DNA from: Larix kaempferi
Lineage: Eukaryota; Streptophyta; Pinopsida; Pinales; Pinaceae
DNA: 64,000 nucleotides
Direction: 5' to 3'
Assembly: GCA_027924585.1 (NCBI GenBank)
Contig: BSBM01001719.1
Coordinates: 9,048,001-9,112,000 of the forward strand
Part shown: positions 34,678 to 45,706 of the stretch, piece after piece
Position numbering within the stretch: the first letter of the stretch is position 1
Layout of the letters: each line of letters begins with the position of its first letter
Notes under the pieces: model-generated
What the model saw: the letters and a program-made list of their open reading frames with translations, nothing else
Database searches by the model: none
What the model was told of the DNA's origin: nothing
Position numbers and translations under genes: made by a program

Positions 34678-37055
34678 GATTGCCCCCTGATGTGTGAGGG
34701 CAGGAGCTCATCGTATGGCCGATAGACATCATAGTTCTTTTGTCTTTTTCTGGGTTTTTGGGGAGGATAAAAAGCCAATTGGAGACTGGATCCACATCCC
34801 ATGGAAGCTACAAAAAAAAACAAATATTACATGGCCTCAATATGAATGAGGAATAATATCTGATGATGGACAAGGTGGGCATACCCATGCTCGTATCAAG
34901 ACATATACATAACAATTAGTCCCAAGAAGGGGGATCTAATACATAAAAAATTTATTGGTACATCATAATGGTCCAGAGGGGACATTATTTTGGGATGTAC
35001 TCATGATCATGACATGACTGATCTCAATAACTGATACACTGGAATAACTGATGAACTGTTGAAACTGATGGTGTCCAACATCTATAGGGATGTAATGACT
35101 GTGAGCCATCTTTGGGAAGTATATGTAACTGTATACTCGAGGGAGTATAAAACTGGTGTACATCTGAATACTGTCGCCATGCGCAACCCGGATATCTATA
35201 GAAAAAGTGTAACTAGTTGTATCCATAGGTAGACTCTCAAATGTCGAGGAGTCAGGTGGTATCCGGGGTCTTCGACTAATAACTGAACGGACCGATGCCC
35301 TGTGCAAGTCTCAACGATGCGATCAAGGTGTTGAAGTCGAGCATGTGAGAAACAACCATTTGGAGAAGCACTGAGGACTCTTCTCAAAATGATTCGTAGG
35401 CACTCATCATAAATGGTGATGAGTCCAAGACACAGGGACCTCTAGGTCTATCCTCTGGAATAAATTTGGTTGTCGTCGACAGAGGGAGACCAACAACTAA
35501 CAAGGCAATGATGTTTCCTTGATAGGAGCGTGAGGTGTAAAACTGAAGTGTGGTAGTACTGATGGTAGGACTGACATACTTGTGGGGATGGGAAGTAATT
35601 GGGGTCATATAGTGGGTAGACTCAAACTTCCTTTGTTCAGAGCATGATGACATGGTTGACCTGGAAGCATAGGGAACTGACTTATAGGTGCAGGTATCAT
35701 TGCATTGAAGGAGTGGAGGGTATGTACTGACTCTGGGGGGGAATCAAGCTGATGGGTGCTGTCGAGGGGTTGTCAGGGTGACACACTGCAGAATACTCTG
35801 AACAAAGGTGACCAAAATGTGGGAAGCTGCCATATGAGTAGACGTGATCTGTCGTGGCACCGAGAAGCACCGTTGGGTCCTTCTTCGTAGTTATAATGAG
35901 CTCCAAGAAGGTATAAAAGTGTGCTCTAAAATGGTACTGTCCTGTGGATTTGTGAGCCCAGGACTGTTCGTGCTCATTGGTGCTTTCATTTTTAAGGAGT
36001 CTGAAAACGATAAGGAGACTTTGCAATAGTTATGATTACTGTCCTGTTGGTTTTACGAGCCCAGGATGGTGATTGTTCGTGGTCGCTTTCATGTTTAGAG
36101 AGTCTGAAAGCGGTAAGTGGACTCCATTGGTGTTCTTTTTCGTAAGTTTAGTCTCCAAGGCCCGAAAAAGCATAAAATGATGCAAAATGGAGAACTCTTC
36201 TCGCCGATGTGACTAGAGTATTCCTTTTTCGTAATTAGTCTACAAGGTCCGAAAAAGGGGTAAACTTATACCAGGTAGACGCCCTTTCAGATACGTTTAT
36301 TGAGCATGAAAGGAAGCAAGGTTGCTCGGCGATCTTTTCATTGTTTTAGGAGTCTGAAAAGAGCTTAACAGAAACTCCCTAAGTGCCGTTTTCGTAAAAG
36401 GGATTGCTCGGCCCGAAAAAGGGATAAAATCATACCGAACAACAAGGGATTGATGGGAGCGATAAAAGGTTTCAAGCGTCATCATGTGTGCGGGATACTG
36501 GATCCAGTGACATAAAGATTGTCAAAAGGGGGCTGCGGCCGTTGTGGCACGCGAACCGAGGCAATGAGAGGGCATTTTGAAAAAAATGGCCGAAAAGTAT
36601 GGGCGTGAGAGCGAGAAATGATCTCAAGCATCATCACAAGCGCGGGAAACTGAATCCGGCGATATAAAGATGGTCAACCATGGAGAACGGTGGATGTGGC
36701 ACACAAACCGAGGCGACGAGGGGGCATGGAAAAAATGCCCAAAAAATATGGGGGTGAGAGCGAGAAATGATCTCAAGCATCATCACGAGCGTGGAAAACT
36801 GAATCCGACGATATAAGGCATGCCAAAAACGGACGACGGTTGATGTGGCATGCAAATCGAGGCGACGAGGGCACCCAAAAAAAAATGGTCAAAAGATGGA
36901 CCTGATGAAAACAGGAAAAGGAAAGAACTATCATGAAGTTCTCCGAAGGATGGTGGTGTCCATGCGGCTTACTATGGGTAAAATCGTTTGAGGTACAACC
37001 CGTTGCGTGGGTTGCGGAGGGGGTTGCCTTCTGAGTCAGTCAGAGTGTATGCCCC
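34678..37055 (-). other. ArgGypsy-B 3' non-coding region
   Basis: A purine tract abuts the LTR (minus CAGGGGGCAATC at about 34678-34690). The region holds a duplicated unit of about 105 bp (35930-36115) and a 150-bp array. No domain was recognised in any frame. Confidence 0.75.
36460..36880. repeat. 150-bp tandem array in ArgGypsy-B 3' region
   Basis: Units with gagcgagaaatgatctcaag recur at about 36610 and 36760 with a more diverged copy at about 36460. This is the same array type as 29330-29810 but with different unit variants. Confidence 0.82.
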
Positions 37056-38130
37056 TTATCCGAGGCAAGTGTGTATAATGTATGGGCCTTGCCACATGGA
37101 CACAAACTTTCCTTTCCTGGTTTTGTCATGAGCTTGGTCGTAGGCGAGGAAAAGGTCCCCTTCAGAAAAAGTTCTTGGGTGGACATGTTTATCATAATTT
37201 AATTTGGATCGGTTCTTGGCTGCTTCCATGTTTTGAAGGGCTGTGCGCCGATCCTCATCGGCCTGCTCCAGGAGTAGTAAGCGTTGTTCAATTGGGGCAG
37301 TGTCCGGTAGGAGTTCAACGGCCATATGTAGGGTTGGAATCTGGCACTCAATGGGGAGGACAGATTCGACACCGTGAACTAAGTGAAAAGGGGTAAAACC
37401 GGTGGCGGTTTTAGTCGATGTGCGGTATGCCCATAGTGTCGGGAAGAGCATGTGGTGCCAATTCGACTTGTGTTTGTCTACAGTGCGCTGGAGGATGGTT
37501 TTCAGAATTTTGTTTATCGCTTCGACTTGGTCATTTCCTTGGGGGTAGTAGGCAGAGGAAAAATGGTGTTCAAATTTCAGTAAGGTGGATAGTTCTTTCC
37601 AGACGACGTCTTCGAAGTGAGAGCCGTGGTCTGAGACAAGTTGCTTTGGCACTCCAAAACATGTGATAACATGGTTGAGAAAGAACCGTGCTGCGGTTTC
37701 AGCTGTGCAATTGTAAGTTGGCATGGCCTCCGCCCACTTGGTAAAATAATCTACGACCACAATAATATGTTTGTGACCGCTGACTGACGTGGGATTGCAG
37801 TCAAGGAAGTCAATAGTCCATTTGCAGAATGGTCCGTGAGTAACGACTGGATGAAGGGGGGCGGGTGGGGTTCTTGCTTTAGGGGCAAAAATTTGACAAT
37901 TTTGGCAATGTTTGACTGCGGTGATGCAATCAGTAAATAATGACAGCCAAAAGTAACCTGCACGAATGATCTTTTGGGCAGTGGCCATGCCGGAGAAATG
38001 GCCTCCACAGGCCCCGCTATGACAATCGTTGAGGACTTGTTCTGCCTCACTATGGGATAGGAAACGTCATAGGATGGTATCAACGCCACGTCGATAAAGC
38101 ACATCCTCTAATAAGAGGTATCGGGGGGCG
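37056..38130 (-). pseudogene. pol: ArgGypsy-B integrase
   Basis: The zinc-binding region (HSEAEQVLNDCHSGACGGHF, then CITAVKHCQNCQIF) is followed by the core with WTIDFLDCNP (Asp), QLVSDHGSHFED (Asp) and AYYPQGNDQVEAINK (Glu). Then come WAYRTSTKTATGFTPF, a long helical segment and the C-terminal start (GPYIIHTCLG). All HHCC and DDE residues are visible. A TGA at about 38070 interrupts the frame just upstream of the zinc region (CGA to TGA would explain it). No chromodomain follows. Confidence 0.9.
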
Positions 38131-38305
38131 TGGTGATGTATCCGACGACGTCTGTCACGATCGATGTGGGGTCTAAATTTCTGCGTGCGGAGGTAAACTA
38201 GGATGTCACCGTACCATGGATCGTCAGACGAAATAATGAAGATGTGATCGTCAATCAGATCTGTTTGGATAGCGAGTGATGACGAAGAGGCTAGGAGGTC
38301 AGTGA

Positions 38306-41300
38306 TCAGATGGGCAAGCGCGAGGGCTTTGGTGCTCTTGGGAGTTTTGAAAGTAAGGTCATATTCCTGGAGGATAATAACCCATTTAGCAACACGACCT
38401 TTAGGAGCCGCCGGTTTAGGAGATAGACCATAGGGTTGGAGTCGGCGATGACTGTGGTATGACCGAGCAGAATGTAGTGTCGTAATTTTTGGACGGAAAA
38501 GACTACAGCTAGGGCTAATCTTTCCTCGTATGGGTAACGTAGGGGTGGGCCAGACAGGGTCTGGCTGACGTAATAAATGAAATGTTCTTGGTGAGAGGTG
38601 TCTTCTTGGACCAAGACTCCGGACACGGCATGTTCAAATGCCGAGACGTAAAGGGTGAAGTCCTGAGAGAAATCCGGAGGGGAGATCAAGGGGGCTTGTG
38701 TGAGAGCTTTCTTGAGGGCTTCGAATTCCGTGTCTTCTTTCTCATCCCAAACAAAGGGTATGTGGGTGCGAAGTAGGCGTAAGAATCCGTGAACTTTGGT
38801 GGCGTAATCAGGCACGAAGCGACGAAGGAAATTGGACCGCCCCTGCAAACTCTGGAGTTGCCGAAGTGTGCACGGAGAGGGAAGGTCTAAGATGGCTTTG
38901 AATTTCAGGGGATCAATAGTGATTCCATCCTGGGAAACAATGAAACCCAACAAACGGCCTGCAGGAACGCAAAAGACACACTTGTGTGGGTTCAAGCGGA
39001 TTTTATATTTGCGACAACGCAGTAAGACTTGCCGGAGGTCGTTAAGGTGGTCTGATTGTTTCTGGGAACGAGCTGTAAGGTCATCAAGATAGACCAGCAG
39101 GATATGGACCAAGTCGTGAAAACAATAGGTCATGGCCTGCTGGAAGGTGGCACCATTATTTTTGAGGCCGAAAGGCGTGACACGATAGGAAAATGTGCCC
39201 CATGGGGTGATAAAGGCAGTCTTGTACTGATCCTCCTTACGGATCTGAATCTGGTTGTATCCGAAAAAAACGTCCATGAAAGATAGGACTTCATGTCCCA
39301 CACACGCATCAATGAGTTGGTTAATGAATGGCATGGGGAAATTGTCTTTGGGACAAGCGTGGTTTAAATCACGGAAGTCAGTACATACTCTAAGGGTGCC
39401 TTGTTTTTTGTTGACGGGAACGGGGTTTGACACCCATGTGGTATAAGGAATAGGATAAATGAATCCTGCTTTGCGAAGTTTCTCAACCTCGGCTTTAACA
39501 GCGGGGAGCTTGGAAGGATTAATGGGTCGCTGTTTCTGACGAACAGGGGGGACATCAGGCCATGTGTCAATGTGGTGCTCTATAATGGCGGGGTCAAGAC
39601 CAGGCATTTCGGTGTAGGACCAGGCAAAGACATCACGGAATTCTTGAAATTTTTTTTTGTATGCTTGAGTCTCCGCTTGAGTGCAAGATGCACCTAGTGA
39701 GATGAGCTCAGGTTCCCTGGGTGTGGTGGAAATATCAATTTGTATTATGGGGGAAATGTTGGACATGTTCCCTTCTTCGAAGGCATCCGGTGCTGGGATG
39801 GGATCCTTGAACCAATCGACCTTAGTGGGTATGAAATCTTTCGATTCGACGGATAGCTGGTCAGATGCCGTGGATGTAGAATCCTCTGGTAGGAAGTAGG
39901 AGCGATGATGCATATCGTCCCAAGGGTAGTCGGGTGCAGTGAGTGCTTCCAAAATTTGCTCGTCAGTATTGAAGTAGTCAGACCACAAATCGAGGGGTTC
40001 TGGTTTGAAAGTGGTAGTCGAAGAGATCATATAGATGGTGTTAATCTCTCCGGATGAGGATGATGCAGGAGGGTAGATCTCCTCGATAGTAGGGGGTGCC
40101 GTCTCAAGGTGCAAATTATTCATCTCATAGAGAGCTGCTCTGTAATCTGGGATGTCAGGACAGTTGTGGGAGTAGTGGCCGTAAATACCACATATCGCAC
40201 ATGGGTGGTTGGTACGTAGTGATTTATCATGAGGCATGGGGTTTGGGTCAATTTTGACAACCAGAATGTTGGGGTCATCGTCCAACATTTGCATGTGTTC
40301 CTGTAGTGCAGGTAATTGTGTACACTGATGAGTTGGATGGCCTAACTCATCACACAACGAGCATTTGGGAGGAGCACGAAACACGGGGGGAGGTTTAAAT
40401 GCTTTAGGTGGGGGTACCGCAGTGTATGGTTGTGGGCCTCTGCCCTCGGTGGGTCTGATGAGAGGGGGGGGATTCATCGATGACGAAGGAGTGGCGATAC
40501 CGGGAGGTGGTTGGGTAGAAGTGACAATGGGTTGCACCGGTTGCAGGATGACATTTGGTGTCGGCGGGGGAACAAGAGGCGTAATATACCATACGGGTAA
40601 TCCCAATGTTAACCTAGGGAGACTAAGGGTAGCCATAACCGGAGCACTTACTACGCCCGAAAGAGGAAATAGGAAGGGGATTGTGTGGATGGGTGTAACC
40701 CCAATGTGACTAGGTACCAATGGTGGTTTGGGTAATAAGGAAGGTTGATTACCCGGTGTGTGTGAAAGAGTGCAGAGGTTAGCGACGTGGGTCTTCGGTG
40801 ACGATGGTGGAATGGCCTGGAAGGTAGAAGTCATCGGCGCATTGGAGTATAGTCCGGGTCCTACTGAGGAAACGAATGAGGTATTTGCACCACAAACAGT
40901 TTGTTCAACCATGGGGAGAACATTTTCAGGTGTGGCGGGGGCCTTAGGATCGTAGTAGGTGAGTTGGTCAACCTTGACCACGCGTCCCTCATGGGGGAAC
41001 TGCATGGTACGAAAAATGGATGAGGCGAAAGCCCGCATGGCATACATGTAACTACGGCCAAGTAAAAGGTTATAGTCGAGTTGTGCATTGATGACCTCAA
41101 TGTCAATGAGTACGATTTTCCCAGCCAATTGGATGGGGACATTAGGCAAGAGACCCTGGGGTTGTGCCGAACGGCCGTCGTAGGCTCGTAACGCAGTGGT
41201 GGACTGTTGGAGAGTAGGGGATCCCAACTTCTGCCAAATGAATGTGGACATGACGCATGTAGAGGACCCTTCATCGATAATGCACCGATGGATGACAAGA

Positions 41301-41863
41301 TTCTGAATGGAAACGGAAACTTGGAATGCTAAACTGGAAGGCAGTCGTGGTTCAGATTCGTCTGAATCGAATGCGATCAGCTGTGAATCATTGGGGTCAA
41401 TGGCGCCAATGGCAGAGAGTAAAGTCTTGCATTGTGAAGGACAGTTTTTCAAGACTTCTAAAGCAGACATGGCTGCAGGAGACTGGGCTAAGTCGTCGAC
41501 AATGTTGTAATTCAACGCAGCGCGAGCATTGGGATTACTGTTGATGCGACGAAGTGGGAAGCGAGGTGCTTTGGAAGCAGCATCAAGTGGAGTCGGAGGT
41601 ATACGTAACGTTTGATCTGTGGGATTAATGTTAGTGTTCTTTTCGGTGGGAGGGGCTTCAGAAGTGGAGCCATATTGGTTCCGACGGGTTTGGAGGTTAG
41701 CATCGGCAGTTGACATCATCAACAAATGGTGAGTACCTGAATCGAACATGGGTTGATCAGGGGATGCATAAGTGATCTGTTGTGGTGGCACGTTGCCCTG
41801 AGGGGGAGCTAACGGCTGAGTGTTCACTACACCCTGGTTTGGAAAGGGGTTTTGAAGTACCAA
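38306..41863 (-). pseudogene. pol: ArgGypsy-B protease - zinc-knuckle linker - RT - RNase H
   Basis: This open frame has 1185 codons. Residues 193-205: protease motif CIIDEGSSTCVMS (Asp 197). About 360-500: Pro-rich linker. 501-514: CCHC knuckle CSLCDELGHPTHQC. 555-568: second knuckle CAICGIYGHYSHNC. About 740-770: pre-RT block. RT follows with VPVNKKQGTLRVCTDFRDL, FMDVFFGYNQI (Asp 864) and VYLDD (925-928). RNase H starts at about 1070; its first catalytic Asp position reads Ser (LYVSAFEHA). A one-base frameshift at about 38400-38410 ends the frame before the normal RH end. The frame is open upstream to a TAG at about 41941, where ArgGypsy-A has Trp. Confidence 0.92.
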
Positions 41864-41938
41864 AGGTTGATGTTGAGGTGGTGGAGGGTTGGGTGGTGGC
41901 TGAGGAGCCGCTTTCCCTTGACGATGGGCATCGTCAGT

Positions 41939-42985
41939 CTAGAGTTGCCGAGCTCGCTCCAAATGTGGGAAAGAATGCGTGTAATGACCATAGACCCCGC
42001 AGATAGAACAACGGTGGTTTGTTCTGAGGTTATTATTTCTAGGCTGCTTGGGATTCTGATCCAGATTACGGTTAGGAGGAGCAGCATTGTTATTCTGTGG
42101 AGGATTGGGAGGTGGAGGACCTTGCTGATGTTGTTGGTTATTACCGCGGTTACGACCTCTACCACGGTTCTGTTGCGCACCTTGGTTGTGCTGGTTGTTT
42201 TGGTTCTGGGGCTGGTTGTGCTGTGTGTACACTTGCCCTTGAGCAGTGGGAGGATTTTGGTTCGCCGCAGGTGCAGGAGCAGGTTGTGGTGGATAATACA
42301 CCGGTGGGGTTGGAAGTGGACCAGATACCTGTTGGGGTTGTTGGTAACCCTGAGCTATTGGAGGTGTTGGGTTAGCTGCCACAGCTTGCTGTGGATAGTA
42401 CACTGGTTGAGGTGCAGTAGGGGGGGCGTATGCAGGTGGTGCATGACCAAAACACTGAGGTGGACATGAAGTTCCATGGGTATGGTGGTGATGTGCCATG
42501 GGAGCATATGAACTGGTTGCTCCAGACTGAGATGTAGCCCGCGAAAGGTCGGGACCATGGCTAGGATGTGTAATGGAAAAGGGTCGGGGATGCGAGGCCA
42601 TATGACCAATGATGCCATCAGCGGCATGGGATGCCCCCGGCGCATCATGTTGGGATGACTCGCCCCGAGGGGCATCTGGTATAATGGTATACAGATAACT
42701 CGACTGGGCATAAATGAGATCAAACTGTTGGGCTTTGAGGATGGCCTCTTCTTCAGACTGGGGTCTTTCGGATGCCACATCCTTCGCAATGAGAGGGAGG
42801 AGGGATTTTAGAAACCAATCTAGGAAGATACGGTCGTCTAACTTTATTTTGCAGAGGCTTCGGCGTCGACGCCACTCATGAATGTGGTCAGTGATGTGGG
42901 TGGCCGTGTTCTGTCTGCAAGACAGTAGGATCTCAACGCCCGCATCGTAGCGAACAGGTAACTGGAAGAACTGCAGGAAGGTCAA
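41939..42985 (-). pseudogene. gag: ArgGypsy-B gag: capsid second half, Pro/Gln-rich region, zinc knuckle
   Basis: It begins at FLQFFQLPVRYDAG and LLSCRQNTATHI. A Pro/Gln/His/Asn-rich segment with RGRGRNRGNN (RNA-binding-like) follows, ending in CSICGVYGHYTHSF. The fourth zinc ligand is Phe instead of the Cys present in ArgGypsy-A, so this knuckle is damaged. A TAG stop at about 41941 directly follows. Confidence 0.88.
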
Positions 42986-43063
42986 GTCAAGGGAGGTAAA
43001 GGTGGCATGCGTCCCATGGGGTTGCTCGATATACCAATTGGCTGTAGAGCCAGTGAAGGTGCA

Positions 43064-44005
43064 CTATAATAGACGGAGGCGGACAGAGTCATCCACTATG
43101 GAGTTGGAGGAACACCATAGATGGAAGGACATGATATGGTTCTGGGGGTCCTCACCTGCCTTGCCCTCAAAGTTAGGGATGTCGGAGGGGTGTTTGGTGG
43201 GCATGTGAGGCCACGCAGGATCGTGTCTGATAGGGTCATTGGTGAGCCTGGATAAGTCTGGAAAGTTCAGACTTGCCATGTACGGTAAGCTAGCAGATGT
43301 AGTGACTGGGACTGGGACATGCCTAGTCATGGTGGTATGATGTAGGGGTCCAGTAGCGCCTAAAGGTATGCTAGGTATTGAAGGTATGTGTCCTCCAATA
43401 GGTGTGGTCTGGTATGGGCCAGCGCTTCCAAGTGTAACATGGGTTACACTTGGGTTAGGAATAGCAGTAGGGATTCCTGGGATAGGGTTTGTAGAAACCA
43501 GAGGGGGTGTGACCCCTATGTTGGGAATACCCATAACAGGTGGTGGCCCCGTGTTGGGAATTCCTATAACAGGAGGTGGCCCTGTGTTGGCCATTCCTAA
43601 ATGTGGAGTGTCTTCCATATTAGACATACCTAGGGGGGTGGTGGTTGCCATGGATGGCACCACAGCAGAAGGGTCTGTAGATGTCTCACCTATGGTGCTG
43701 GTAAAGAGTGGGTCAAATGGTGTTCCATCCATATGGTTGGTTGGGAATAACACAGTGGGGTTTTCGGATTCTGCCTCAGAATCAGAAGTGAAGTGAGGCA
43801 TGTTAGAATCAGATGACTGTCTGGATGACCGACGATGTGTCGAGTCAAGGGATAAGGCTCGGCGTCGGTGACGTGGTGAGCCAAGTAGACTGAACTCTGG
43901 GAGTTCGCCCTGTAGACGACGAGAGCGTCTAAAATTCTCAATGGTGAGAAAATAAGTTTTTGTGAAAAAATCTGTGTGGAAAATGGTAATGTATAAAAAA
44001 CTCAA
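43064..44005 (-). pseudogene. gag: ArgGypsy-B gag N-terminal half
   Basis: It starts near an ATG at about 44003 (the true start is uncertain), with SRRLQGELPEF near the beginning, an Arg/Ser-rich stretch and SDSEAESENP. A Gly/Pro/Thr-rich segment with three imperfect repeats of a GIPNTGPPPVM-like unit follows, then the capsid entry PSDIPNFEGKAGEDPQNHI. The frame ends at a TAG at about 43069, where ArgGypsy-A has CAG. Confidence 0.85.
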
Positions 44006-45685
44006 AACCCTAATGCAACCAAGGGTGCAAGAAGGGGAGTGAAAATGAAGGCTCTCAGGCCAAAAAAATCAACCTCAAAAAAGGCACTTATTCTAGCAGC
44101 TGTGCTACAATAAGTGGAGGGATGCAACAAATGGTCAGAGTACCAACATGCAAACAACTTCTAGAAAAAATAGGTGTAACTAGACCAAAGGTGGGTTGAA
44201 TCATGCAAACACGTAACTAAAAGTATTGTGAATCAACAAACTATATTCTCTGCAAGGTGATGAAATCCAAGTCAGACAATATTGAGTGTTGAGTCCATGG
44301 TTAGATATCCCCCTACCGGGAGGGACACCGGGTAATCAATCCTAAAGAATGGCTACTAGGATACTCCGTTCATGACACGTCCAGAAAAGGTAAATCTGTC
44401 GTTTGGTCCTTGATCGCAATATCCCAATACAGGGATATCCCGAGAACTGCGAATGGTAGCCCTTCGGTTACTGAATGGATTTCGGTATTCCACTCAGGCT
44501 TCCGGAACCATCCTCGCGACTTCAACCCTCCTAGGGGAGAGGCCTTCCCATAAACTGGTTGTGACCGTGCCAATAAATACTAAGAGATTTTAGCTCCCTA
44601 AAGGACAACAACTATGTCTCAGATGTAATAACTGAGGGGTGTTATTGGAACACCTATCCCCTCAATACTACCTAGCTACAAAGTTCTTTTAGTGTTCCCC
44701 AAGTGGGGTTAAAAGTGGGTTGAAATTAGGGTAAGTTTTAAGGCTCAGTTTAAAATTAGTGTTTGAGTGGGTGCACGTGTGATATTTTAAACTGAAATTG
44801 AAAAAGTAAATGCTAAGTATTCAAAAAACAAAGGATCTTTTGAAATAAAAAACAAATATTATGACTTTTTCAATAAATGGAAATTAAATGCTTTTCAAGG
44901 ACTATTCAAAAAACAAAGGTTTTTTTGAAGTAAGAAAGCAAATAATAAAACTTCTTTGCGAAATATATGGATTTCGTTTTCAATAATTACTATGGGCAAA
45001 ATATTAAAGAAGCAAACAACAAAAATTTTAATCTAGATAAAATGCAATCAAATCCTTCTTTCAATTTCTGAAAATATTTAAAAAGATTTTTTCACATGTG
45101 AATTCTAAATAGTATAATTTTTCTATGGCTGTAAAATATGTAGAATTTCAATACTGGAAAATGTGCTATGTGGGCAGAAAATACAGTAAGAAATTAATTT
45201 TTTAAACGATTCGGCCGAATGAAAAAATTAGCATCGCGGGTTCTGACAGAAAAGCCGCGATGGACCGCACAGGTTTCTGTCGCACAGTCGCGATGGGCAG
45301 CGCGGGTTTTGACCGCGAAGCCGCGATGTGCAACGCGGATTTTGACCACAAAGCCGCGATGTGCAGCGTGGGATTTCGTCACACAGTCGCGATGTGCAGC
45401 GCGCTAAATGGCCGCGAAGCCGCGGTGAACTGCGCGGAAAAAAGCCGCACAGTCGCGATGAGTCGCGCGACTGTTGGGCAAAAAGCCACGAGGCGAAAGC
45501 CGTACGCGGATGCTGAAAAACGACGCCGAAAATTGAGAATTTTGGGCTGTTAATGGCTAAAAAATGGGCCAAGACCTAGAATAGCAATGGATCTGCTGTC
45601 TAAGGTGGCAAATCTATGATTTAAACTAACAAATACAATCAAAAAGTAAGATCTAAAGCAAGAGTGAGATCTAAAGATTCGAAAA
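44006..45685 (-). other. ArgGypsy-B leader
   Basis: 1.7 kb with no domain. A block at 44290-44660 is strongly conserved with 47350-47700 of ArgGypsy-A and contains a 67-codon frame without an ATG (44370-44573). An AT-rich stretch (44780-45180) separates it from a CpG-rich minisatellite at 45230-45525. Confidence 0.75.
45230..45525. repeat. CpG-rich minisatellite next to ArgGypsy-B PBS
   Basis: About eight degenerate units of 30-33 bp are built from GCCGCGATG, TGCGCGG and GTCGCGATG strings. The tract is strikingly CpG-rich inside AT-rich DNA. Confidence 0.85.
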
Positions 45686-45700
45686 CCACCGGAGTCGCCA
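45686..45700 (-). other. ArgGypsy-B primer binding site (tRNA-Arg type)
   Basis: The minus strand reads TGGCGACTCCGGTGG, six bases inside the LTR end. Confidence 0.8.
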
Positions 45701-45706
45701 AAAAAC

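Noticed and set aside
41852-42469. Plus-strand open frame of about 205 codons opposite ArgGypsy-B gag
   Set aside because: It is the antisense of the Pro/Gln-rich gag segment; its hydrophobic composition comes from that bias and it has no independent support.
44370-44573. A real 67-residue leader peptide gene in the ArgGypsy elements
   Set aside because: No ATG, and many differences from 47421-47624 change the amino acid; kept only as a conserved leader block in the findings.
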